DNA of 64,000 nucleotides from Candidatus Bathyarchaeota archaeon (GTDB lineage Archaea; Thermoproteota; Bathyarchaeia; Bathyarchaeales; DTEX01). The notes beneath the pieces were generated by a model. That model saw only the letters and a program-made list of their open reading frames with translations, was not told the DNA's origin and ran no database searches. The position numbers and the translations under genes are program-made. The stretch's first letter is position 1. Every line of letters begins with the position of its first letter. Shown here in pieces: positions 1-6,915 of this stretch. The stretch is from positions 17,028-81,027 of the forward strand of contig JAGTQE010000008.1 of assembly GCA_018396635.1 (NCBI GenBank), read 5' to 3'.

Positions 1-2
1 GC

Positions 3-107
3 GACTACTGGCTCACAATGTATGGATATGCGAGCTACGGTGAAATATATAAGCGGACCCTTGGGCTTGGCGACATCTTAGGACTGCAGGCGAATTATGG
101 CAAATGA
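3..107 (+). CDS. C-terminal end of an unidentified protein (truncated by window edge)
   Basis: One frame is open from the first bases to a TGA at 105-107 and encodes 34 residues rich in Tyr and Gly, including MYGYASYGEIYKRTLGLGDI. The other two forward frames stop early or read less like protein. The start lies outside the window and the family cannot be named from this tail. It ends about 55 bases before the next small gene, which has its own AT-rich promoter-like stretch. Confidence 0.45.
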   Translation, partial: DYWLTMYGYASYGEIYKRTLGLGDILGLQANYGK

Positions 108-161
108 AAATAAACAAACTAAAAATATATTCAAAAACAAGTAGGGCAAGTGTTGTTGATC

Positions 162-308
162 TTGTCTCTCAAATGTCCATTCTGCAACGAGGTTTTCAGT
201 AACTGGGAGACTATAAATGAACATATTAGAGTTAAGCATAGGGATAAAGTTAAGCTCGTTAGACTTGAGCACCCTGAAGCCAAAGGAAAGCGTTACCCCT
301 CTACTTAA
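162..308 (+). CDS. Small C2H2 zinc-finger protein
   Basis: A 48-residue protein whose N-terminal half is one C2H2 finger, CPFCNEVFSNWETINEHIRV followed by KH, giving C-x2-C-x12-H-x4-H spacing. A basic tail follows (HRDKVKLVRL and a Lys/Arg-rich end). Single-finger proteins of this size in archaea are usually taken as nucleic-acid or protein interaction modules; the target here is unknown. I chose TTG at 162 because the product then begins (M)SLKCPFC; in-frame GTG 150, TTG 153 and TTG 156 are alternatives. An AT-rich TATA-like stretch at 119-130 sits about 30-40 bases upstream, consistent with a short or absent 5' leader. Confidence 0.6.
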   Translation: MSLKCPFCNEVFSNWETINEHIRVKHRDKVKLVRLEHPEAKGKRYPST

Positions 309-346
309 GTATTCCGGATCTGTAGGCCTTTAAGTGAGTAGACATC

Positions 347-568
347 TCACTCCTCTTCTTTAGTAGACTTCTTAAGCTCCTCTAGACGCTTACGCTCACG
401 CTCAATCTTTTCTAGGCAGGCTTCACGTACAAAGGCTGATCGGCTAGGCCAGTATCCCAGTCCCTCAATCAGCTCATCAATCTCCACAAGTATGGATTTA
501 GGTATAGAGACTGCACTAAATTCAACCCTACGCTTGCGCCTTCTCTCACCAGTAAACTTGGAAGCCAA
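347..568 (-). CDS. Ribbon-helix-helix (CopG-like) DNA-binding protein
   Basis: About 73 residues. After a basic N-terminus (GERRRKRR) comes a beta strand, VEFSAVSIPKSILVEIDELI, then two helices with the typical SRSAFVREA segment and a charged coiled tail rich in Glu and Lys. This is the ribbon-helix-helix pattern of dimeric repressors or antitoxins. No toxin gene is adjacent, so a regulator is more likely. An in-frame TTG at 619 would extend the protein by 17 residues, but it lies almost on top of a TATA-like run (tttatata, about 622-640 on the reverse strand). A transcript from that box would start downstream of 619, so I prefer TTG 568. Confidence 0.6.
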   Translation of the reverse strand: MASKFTGERRRKRRVEFSAVSIPKSILVEIDELIEGLGYWPSRSAFVREACLEKIERERKRLEELKKSTKEEE

Positions 569-758
569 TATTCTACAATTCCCCTTAAAGTTTAACTTCA
601 AAGTAATATGAAACTGCAAATATATAAATATTTTTATAAAGATTAATAATTACATATATAAAAAATGAGCCATAATCTGGAGATAATGCAATAGCCTAAG
701 TGTCTTTAAAGCAAGCGTTTTATAGAGACAAATTATAATTCAAAGGCTGGTGAGCTAT

Positions 759-1934
759 ATGAAAATAATAGATGTGCGCTGTTTTAAATTACGTGAGGAG
801 AAGGGGGTAATTCCTGAGGGCTTCTGGGAAGCCCGTCTCGTCAGACCAGTAGATATCTACGAGAGGTTTAGAAGCGAAGGCCCTGAAGTTATTGGGGGCC
901 GCCATACCTTTGAGCAGCTATTTCTGGAAATCTTATCGGACGATGGATTAAGAGGCGTATTCGGCCCAATTTCCGGCAACATAGCTCATATTATACTTAG
1001 AAGTCTTAAGTATCTGATCATAGGGGAGGATCCTTTCGCAGTAGAGAAAATATGGGATATTATGTATAGACATCAGGTTCATGGGCGAAAAGGGGAATGC
1101 ATGATGGCAATAAGTGCGATTGACTCCGCCATCTGGGATCTTATTGGGAAGGCTAAGGAAGAACCTGTTGTCAGATTGCTTGGGGGGCCAGTTCAAGATA
1201 AGGTTCCAGCGTATGCTAGTATGCTCGGCTTCTCCGTGGAACCCGAAAAAGTGTCTGAGAGATGTTTGCAAATGGTTGAAGAAGGCTTTAGGGCTATGAA
1301 ATGGTTCTTTCAATATGGACCTGAGAGTGGCGTATATGGCATGCAAAAGAATATTGAGCTCGTGAAGACGGTTCGCGATACTGTTGGATATGATATAGAT
1401 TTAATGCTTGACTGTTGGATGAGCTGGTCATTTGATTATGCAGTTAAAATGGTTAAGAGGCTTGAGAGATATGAACCAAAGTGGATTGAGGAGCCTTTCA
1501 TGCCCGATGATATTGATAGTTATGTTAGGCTTAAGAGGATGACGGATATACCGATAGCTGGTGGCGAGCATGAATATACTAGATGGGGTGCGAGAGAGAT
1601 CTTAAAGCGCGGTGCAGTAGATATATTGCAGATGGATGTACTGTGGGCTGGAGGTATAACCGAGATGAGGAAAATTTGTGCATTAGCATCCTCAGAGGGC
1701 GTTCCAGTCATCCCACATGCAGGCTGGACTGAACCCTCTCAAGCCATTATATTCTCGCATCCACAGTATGTTTGCCCGATGATCGAATATTTGGTGAAGC
1801 ATGCCTTCATCCAACAAGCTTTCAATAAGGATAAGCTGAGGCCAATAAAAGGATACTTCTATGCGCCAAGAAAGGTAGGGCTCGGATTCGAGCCAGACAT
1901 GGAAAAATTGGTTCCAGGAGAGGTATTTGTTTAG
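759..1934 (+). CDS. Enolase-superfamily sugar-acid dehydratase
   Basis: Mandelate racemase/muconate lactonizing-type enzyme of about 391 residues. It has a capping domain, then a TIM barrel with a Lys-containing strand (FRAMKWFFQYGP) and three carboxylate metal ligands (MLDCWMSW, WIEEPFMPDD, AGGEHEYTR). A late His sits in PHAGWTEPS. Family members with this layout dehydrate sugar acids such as gluconate, galactonate or rhamnonate to 2-keto-3-deoxy acids. The neighbours, a polyol/sugar dehydrogenase and a PfkB kinase, fit a modified Entner-Doudoroff route, but the substrate cannot be read from sequence. ATG 759 is preceded by GGTGAG at a 5-base distance; GTG 750 is an alternative. The gene overlaps the convergent dehydrogenase by 4 bases at the stop codons. 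Confidence 0.85.
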   Translation: MKIIDVRCFKLREEKGVIPEGFWEARLVRPVDIYERFRSEGPEVIGGRHTFEQLFLEILSDDGLRGVFGPISGNIAHIILRSLKYLIIGEDPFAVEKIWDIMYRHQVHGRKGECMMAISAIDSAIWDLIGKAKEEPVVRLLGGPVQDKVPAYASMLGFSVEPEKVSERCLQMVEEGFRAMKWFFQYGPESGVYGMQKNIELVKTVRDTVGYDIDLMLDCWMSWSFDYAVKMVKRLERYEPKWIEEPFMPDDIDSYVRLKRMTDIPIAGGEHEYTRWGAREILKRGAVDILQMDVLWAGGITEMRKICALASSEGVPVIPHAGWTEPSQAIIFSHPQYVCPMIEYLVKHAFIQQAFNKDKLRPIKGYFYAPRKVGLGFEPDMEKLVPGEVFV

Positions 1935-2959
1935 ACTTCAATCTGCACTTTAATCGGGTTCCCAATCTTATTTATATGCACATTAAAGCCATCCAATATT
2001 CTTTCGAGAGGGAAAACATGCGTAACTAAGGACTTTACGTCAACTTTCCCAGACGAGACCAGCCTAATGGCTGTTGGAAAAACATTCGCATACCTGTGTA
2101 CACCCCTAATGTCCAGCTCCTTCATCAGAATAATGTCAATAAATATTGGGACCTCAGTTAACGGATAACCAACTAGCACTACGCGTCCTCCAGGCTTAAC
2201 GACATCTAATGCCTGCTGAAGGGCCTTCGGTGAGCCTGAAGCCTCAATAACTACGTCAACTCCCTTATTATTTGTGAGTTCCATGACCCTCCTTACAGGA
2301 TCCTCTTTTGAAGCGTTTATGGCGAACTCGGCTCCCATTCTTGAGGCGTATTCAAGCCTATATTCTATTACGTCTATAGCGTATGTCTCAATCGCCCCAT
2401 GGGATTTAGATGCCTGCAGGGCCAGTAACCCTATTGGTCCAGCACCAAACACAGCAACGCTATCATGGACTGAAATATTCCCCCTCTTGGCCGCCATAAG
2501 CCCTACGGCTAGAGGCTCTATCATCGCTCCCTCCTCATAAGTCATGTTTTCCGGCATAGGGTAAACGTTCTCAGCCGGAGCCGAAACATATTCTGCGAAG
2601 GCGCCATTATATGGAGGAGCACCATAAAAACGGACGCTTGGACATAAATTATAGCGTCCGGATCTGCAATGCTCACATATGCCGCATGTAAAGCCTGGCT
2701 CTATTACAACCCTCTCACCGACGCTGACCCCTTTAACATCTTCGCCAACTTTTACAACCTCACCTGAGCACTCATGCCCCAATATTATTGGTCGATCAAC
2801 AACAAACGCGCCTATCTTACCATGACAATAGAAATGTACATCAGATCCACATATCCCAACGCGCTTCACTTTAACCAAAACTTCTTTAGCGCCAATCTGT
2901 GGAGGTTCAACTTCCTCAACTCTCATATCGAATGGTTTGTATAAGACTGCAGCCCTCAT
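1931..2959 (-). CDS. Zinc-dependent polyol/sugar dehydrogenase (MDR family)
   Basis: A 342-residue medium-chain dehydrogenase resembling sorbitol/xylitol dehydrogenases. The catalytic zinc site is seen as GICGSDVHFY and LGHECSG. The structural zinc lobe is CGICEHCRSGRYNLC. The Rossmann motif VFGAGPIGLLALQ ends in an acidic residue (IDVIEYR), which suggests NAD rather than NADP. It probably oxidises a polyol or aldose feeding the sugar-acid dehydratase encoded convergently. It is transcribed divergently from the PfkB gene across an 88-base AT-rich gap, a likely shared control region. Alternatives within the family are threonine or idonate dehydrogenase. Confidence 0.85.
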   Translation of the reverse strand: MRAAVLYKPFDMRVEEVEPPQIGAKEVLVKVKRVGICGSDVHFYCHGKIGAFVVDRPIILGHECSGEVVKVGEDVKGVSVGERVVIEPGFTCGICEHCRSGRYNLCPSVRFYGAPPYNGAFAEYVSAPAENVYPMPENMTYEEGAMIEPLAVGLMAAKRGNISVHDSVAVFGAGPIGLLALQASKSHGAIETYAIDVIEYRLEYASRMGAEFAINASKEDPVRRVMELTNNKGVDVVIEASGSPKALQQALDVVKPGGRVVLVGYPLTEVPIFIDIILMKELDIRGVHRYANVFPTAIRLVSSGKVDVKSLVTHVFPLERILDGFNVHINKIGNPIKVQIEV

Positions 2960-3047
2960 AAATCAACCCCAAAATCTTATTGTCAATAAATAGAACACTC
3001 AAGATAAATAAAGCTTTAAAATATTATTTTACACTTTATAAAATGCA

Positions 3048-4007
3048 ATGAGTGTCTTAACAATAGGCGAAATGTTAGTTGAGGTTATGCGTAAGGAGAA
3101 GAACGTTCCGTTTAATGTTCCAGCAGAGTTTTTAGGTCCTTATCCTAGTGGTGCTCCAGCGATATTTGCTGACGCTGTTGCCAAATTAAGTCTTTCTTCC
3201 TCGATAATTGGGGCTGTTGGGGACGATGAATTCGGTATGCTTGTACTTAATAGACTGAAAAGTGACGGTGTCGATGTTAGTCACGTCAAGATTTTAAGGA
3301 ATTATCTTACTGGCATAGCGTTTATATCGTATTTTTCAGATGGCTCTAGGAAATTTATATTTCATCTTAAGCAATCGGCTTCGTCAAAGATATCTGCAAA
3401 GGATATTGACGCGGACTACGTAGCAAGTTTCAAGCATTTACATATTATGGGCTCGGCGCTTCTAATATCCAAGAGCGTCCGTGAAGCATGCTATAAGGCA
3501 GCGGAAATAGCTCATGATGCTGGAATAACAATCTCTTTTGACCCTAACGTCAGGTTGGAGCTCATGTCTATACAGAGAGTGAGGAAAATATGTGAGCCGA
3601 TTATCGAGAAGGCTGATATAGTTATGCCGAACGCTGAAGAGGTAAGGGCGCTCATGGATGAGTACGACCTAGATTTAGCCTGCAGTAAACTATTAGATAG
3701 AGGAGTAAGTATTGTTGCTTTAAAGATGGGGAGACTCGGCTCAACGATATACGGGGAAGGCTGGAAAAAGCATATTCCAGCATTTAGCGTGGAAGAAGTT
3801 GACCCAACGGGAGCTGGAGATGTTTATGATGCTGCTTTCATAGTAGGGTTGCTTAGGGGCTGGAGCGCTGAAAAATCTGGGCACTACGCCAATGCTGCTG
3901 GTGCAATCGCTGTAACAAAGTTTGGACCGATGGAGGGCTGCCCAACCCATAGCGAGATAATGGATTTCATAGGAAAGAAGAATCCCGAGCTCCTGAGGAT
4001 GTTTTGA
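3048..4007 (+). CDS. PfkB-family carbohydrate kinase, KDG-kinase-like
   Basis: A 319-residue ribokinase-fold kinase. The N-terminal substrate region carries PSGAPAIFADAVAKL in place of the usual GG motif. The C-terminal signature DPTGAGDVYDAAF contains the anion hole and catalytic Asp. Its position beside a sugar-acid dehydratase and a polyol dehydrogenase makes 2-keto-3-deoxygluconate (or a related keto-deoxy acid) the most likely substrate, but fructose and other sugars are possible. The upstream run taaagctttaaaatatt provides a TATA-like element roughly 30 bases before the ATG. Confidence 0.8.
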   Translation: MSVLTIGEMLVEVMRKEKNVPFNVPAEFLGPYPSGAPAIFADAVAKLSLSSSIIGAVGDDEFGMLVLNRLKSDGVDVSHVKILRNYLTGIAFISYFSDGSRKFIFHLKQSASSKISAKDIDADYVASFKHLHIMGSALLISKSVREACYKAAEIAHDAGITISFDPNVRLELMSIQRVRKICEPIIEKADIVMPNAEEVRALMDEYDLDLACSKLLDRGVSIVALKMGRLGSTIYGEGWKKHIPAFSVEEVDPTGAGDVYDAAFIVGLLRGWSAEKSGHYANAAGAIAVTKFGPMEGCPTHSEIMDFIGKKNPELLRMF

Positions 4008-4080
4008 GAGCAAACCCGGCATGTACTATCTGATGTCGTCCAGAGAAAGGGAGAAGCCTTTATGTAGTTCATAACATTTT

Positions 4081-4713
4081 GTGTTATGTGATTTAGAGAT
4101 GACTGGTTTAGAGGAGGTTGTTGAGGGCTTCACTGTAGCCATATTCGGCTCAGCTAGGATAGAGCGTGGCAGCAAAATATACTGGGAGATATATGAGCTG
4201 GCTAGGATGATAGGTGAAGCTGGAATGAATATAGTAACTGGAGGTGGGCCGGGTTTAATGAACGCTGCCAGCGAGGGCCACAAGGCTGGGCGGAAAAGCA
4301 GCGAGGCTAAAGTCATAGGCTTAAGAATTAAGCTGCCATTTAAGGAGGTTGAGTCAAGCCACCTAGACATCAAGAAGGAGTTTGATAGATTCTCCCACCG
4401 TTTAGATGAATTCATGAGCATAGCAAATGTGGTTGTTGTTGCACCGGGCGGGATTGGAACGCTCCTCGAACTCGCCTACACATGGCAGCTCCTACAAGTC
4501 AAGCATATATCAAATATTCCTGTGATATTATTGGGCGATATGTGGCTGGACTTTCTAGAATGGGTTAGAAGGTGGCCTCTAAAGCACAATCTGCTAGACC
4601 CAGAAGATGTTGCTCTACTCCATCCGGCCAGAAGCATCCATGAAGCCTTCAAGATAATAATGGAGACGGCCAGAAAATATGCAAATATGAATACTGATGA
4701 AAACAAAGTTTAA
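4081..4713 (+). CDS. LOG/TIGR00730-like Rossmann nucleotide-binding protein
   Basis: About 210 residues with the two hallmarks of the lysine-decarboxylase-like/LOG family: GGGPGLMNAASEGHKAG and PGGIGTLLELAYTWQ (PGGxGTxxE). LOG proteins release free bases from nucleoside 5'-monophosphates; many prokaryotic members are AMP/IMP phosphoribohydrolases. The second motif holds the catalytic Glu. Translation may begin at GTG 4081 or ATG 4099. There is no clear Shine-Dalgarno sequence, so a leaderless transcript is possible. No functional partner is evident nearby. Confidence 0.8.
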   Translation: MLCDLEMTGLEEVVEGFTVAIFGSARIERGSKIYWEIYELARMIGEAGMNIVTGGGPGLMNAASEGHKAGRKSSEAKVIGLRIKLPFKEVESSHLDIKKEFDRFSHRLDEFMSIANVVVVAPGGIGTLLELAYTWQLLQVKHISNIPVILLGDMWLDFLEWVRRWPLKHNLLDPEDVALLHPARSIHEAFKIIMETARKYANMNTDENKV

Positions 4714-5025
4714 CGCTCAACAAGGCTTATATAATGTTTTCCTAAACACTGTCATGATTAAAGGTTACAGCGAGCTAGATCAAAGAGAGCGAGTATGAAA
4801 AGAAAACACTAAAAATCTATCGACAAGATTATGGAAGACCTAAAAGCGATAGAGAAAACTTTCGGAATAAACCTTGGACCCCTAAAACTCTATCACAGAG
4901 AAAACATGAAAACTTTGTAAATAATTTTCTCATATCCTATATTGAAACGATGCTCCTAGCGCATCATCCTCCCTTCTGGAGGCGGCTAAAATCAGAAAAA
5001 GTCTGGGTAACATTGGGATTTAACA
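4714..5025. other. Intergenic stretch with no convincing gene
   Basis: These 312 bases separate the LOG-like gene from the convergent HprK-like gene. One forward frame (4779-5054) stays open for about 90 codons but has no ATG, GTG or TTG near its beginning, and its predicted product is basic and of low family likeness. I see no RNA gene or clear terminator hairpin. It may be a degraded gene. Confidence 0.3.
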
Positions 5026-5973
5026 TTATCTATGGTTCAAAATTGCTTCTTTAATCGCTCTATGGCTTTCCATAATCGGCGCGGACGTGTTCACAATGTA
5101 GATTTCTTCTATTGAGTGGAAGAATTCTCCGAAGAATTTTCTCCTCATGTTTGTTTTACGTTCATCTTTTACAAGTAGATGCGGATTGCAAAAGCTGGCG
5201 AATTCCACATATCTTAATGCTTCACTAGGCGAAATCTTACTGATTATTGACCTGTCCTCTGGATCCCGCTTAAGCAGTATAGCCTTCTTCAATGTTGTCA
5301 TTGGTAGAACCCTCCCTTTCCCCACAATCCATCTTATATTTACGACAGCCCTACCCATAGAGTCGAACTCCGCCTTATCTGCAAGCCTCTGATACTCACC
5401 CCAAACATTGGCTATATCCGCCTGAATATAGAAATTCTTTTCAGAGGCGAATGCTATAGCTCTATTGCCCATTAGGCGCACAAAGAACCAGTCGTCTGAG
5501 ATAACTCTTACGCCTTCAAGCCTCATAAGCCCATATGTATGTGTGGTCTTACCTGTCCCGGATGGAGCAATTAAACATACGCCCCGACCATCTATGTCTA
5601 CGCATGCGCCGTGAACAGAGTTTATGCCATGCTCATCCTCAAGTATATCTCCCGCAACACTTAACGCTATAGATTTAATCCAACCGTAATAGTCTACATT
5701 AACTAGGAAAGCTGTTTTAGAAAACGGGTCATAAAGGATTTGCTGCCCCTCACCAGTCTCGTTTGTGACGATCAGCCTTCCATGGGAGCGGATGCTTGCC
5801 GACATGGGATAAAAACTCTCTTCCCAGCGCTCCTTAACATGCTTTATGTCGGTTAGGAGCTTAATGCAGCACCCATATATGTCAGCCCTCTCCTCATAGA
5901 GAAATCGGTCACCATACTTCTCCATTAAAGCGTCTTTCTCCTCAATGGAAATCAACTTAACTTCATACTTCAA
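5026..5973 (-). CDS. HprK/PEPCK-like P-loop kinase of unknown target
   Basis: A 315-residue protein whose middle carries a Walker A loop in APSGTGKTTHTYGL, about 20 residues after the turn HGACVDIDGRGVCL, followed by a Walker-B-like ISDDWFFVR. This arrangement is that of HPr Ser kinase/phosphorylase and its PEP-carboxykinase-like relatives. HPr itself is not visible in the window, and most archaea lack a PTS. The target is therefore probably different: a small metabolite or another protein. The N-terminal 110 residues do not match anything I recognise. The gene stands alone, convergent with the LOG-like gene. Confidence 0.65.
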   Translation of the reverse strand: MKYEVKLISIEEKDALMEKYGDRFLYEERADIYGCCIKLLTDIKHVKERWEESFYPMSASIRSHGRLIVTNETGEGQQILYDPFSKTAFLVNVDYYGWIKSIALSVAGDILEDEHGINSVHGACVDIDGRGVCLIAPSGTGKTTHTYGLMRLEGVRVISDDWFFVRLMGNRAIAFASEKNFYIQADIANVWGEYQRLADKAEFDSMGRAVVNIRWIVGKGRVLPMTTLKKAILLKRDPEDRSIISKISPSEALRYVEFASFCNPHLLVKDERKTNMRRKFFGEFFHSIEEIYIVNTSAPIMESHRAIKEAILNHR

Positions 5974-6127
5974 CCCTAAAACTCCCCTAAAATCTTCTAT
6001 GTTTTAAGACATTTATAGATATGCTTCAGCCAAGTATCCATATATCATTCTATGGAAGCCCCTTACGTGCCAACTAAAGACAATCTACAAAACCCATTCT
6101 CACAGAACCCCTCTGCGATTACAATAA

Positions 6128-6442
6128 CCAATAGGTAGCGCTGTCATAACAAGACTTTTAGTTAAGGCTCCAGGCGACGTAGTTATATTTGGGTTATTGA
6201 CGCTCTTCATGCGGGTCTTGCTCTTACGAAGCAGGTTCTACATAGGATTTATAGCATTATTGCCATTGGCATGCTTCATTTTGGGATAATCGATGTGCCC
6301 TATTTATTCTCGCCCCCAAGGTTTCACGCCAACAAGATATGAAGAACACTATTTGTGGCGAGTATGGGCAACATTTTCATACAGCAAAATAATAGAGGTA
6401 ATATCTGTGATGCGGTCTATTTCCCCTAAACCTTTTAAATAA
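6128..6442 (+). pseudogene. Probable decayed membrane-protein gene
   Basis: Three consecutive frames read as protein but are separated by shifts. Segment 6128-6289 encodes hydrophobic stretches such as DVVIFGLLTLFMRVLLL and FIALLPLACFILG. Segment 6286-6342 reads IIDVPYLFSPPRFHANK. Segment 6335-6442 reads YEEHYLWRVWATFSYSKII. Joined, they resemble the end of a multi-pass membrane protein. No start codon is available for the first segment. The last stop overlaps the TATA box of the following ferredoxin gene. This could be coincidence, so confidence is low. Confidence 0.3.
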
Positions 6443-6443
6443 A
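6433..6443 (+). promoter_or_regulatory. TATA box for the polyferredoxin-AOR operon
   Basis: The run ttttaaataaa lies about 52-62 bases before the ATG at 6495. It predicts a transcription start near 6465-6470 and a leader of 25-30 bases containing GGTG about 13 bases before the start codon. Confidence 0.5.
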
Positions 6444-6494
6444 TGTATTCATCTTTTACCGTAGGATGCTAGATGAATTGTGGTGCCATAATTT

Positions 6495-6908
6495 ATGAGG
6501 ATTGAGTTTAATGGGGATAAATGCGTTTGGTGCCGTAGCTGTGAGCTTATTTGCTCATTATATCATGAGGGGGGCTGTAGCCCAGAGCTTTCAAGGATAA
6601 AAATCTCCCTAAAAATTTTTGAGGCTGAGGCTGAAGCCTACGTATGCAGGCAATGCGCTGACCCTGAGTGTGCTAAAGCCTGTCCAACTGGAGCCATAAA
6701 ATTTGATGAAAAATCCAGCGTATACTTCATCGATGAAAGTGAATGTAAGGGTTGCGGGCTGTGTGCCGAGGCGTGCCCATATAACGCTAAGAAAAACATA
6801 GTTGTCTTTAACCCTATAAGAAAGGTTTACGTGAAATGCGATCTATGCTTCGGCAACCCTCAGTGCGTGCAGATATGCCCCTCCCAAGCCCTTAAAGTAG
6901 TCAGGTGA
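6495..6908 (+). CDS. Polyferredoxin, electron-transfer subunit of AOR module 1
   Basis: A 137-residue HycB/DmsB-like iron-sulfur protein with four Cys groups: CVWCRSCELIC, CRQCADPECAKACP, CKGCGLCAEACP and CDLCFGNPQCVQICP. That is enough ligands for four [4Fe-4S] clusters. It is followed one base after its stop by the aldehyde oxidoreductase gene, so the two are almost certainly cotranscribed and probably form a complex. Electrons from the tungstopterin site would pass through this subunit to a soluble acceptor. No signal peptide or twin-Arg motif is visible, so it should be cytoplasmic. Confidence 0.88.
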   Translation: MRIEFNGDKCVWCRSCELICSLYHEGGCSPELSRIKISLKIFEAEAEAYVCRQCADPECAKACPTGAIKFDEKSSVYFIDESECKGCGLCAEACPYNAKKNIVVFNPIRKVYVKCDLCFGNPQCVQICPSQALKVVR

Positions 6909-6915
6909 TGTGGGT

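Noticed and set aside
4779..5054. Forward open frame of about 90 codons between the LOG-like and HprK-like genes
   Set aside because: It lacks a start codon and overlaps the HprK-like gene; the protein has no recognisable motif.
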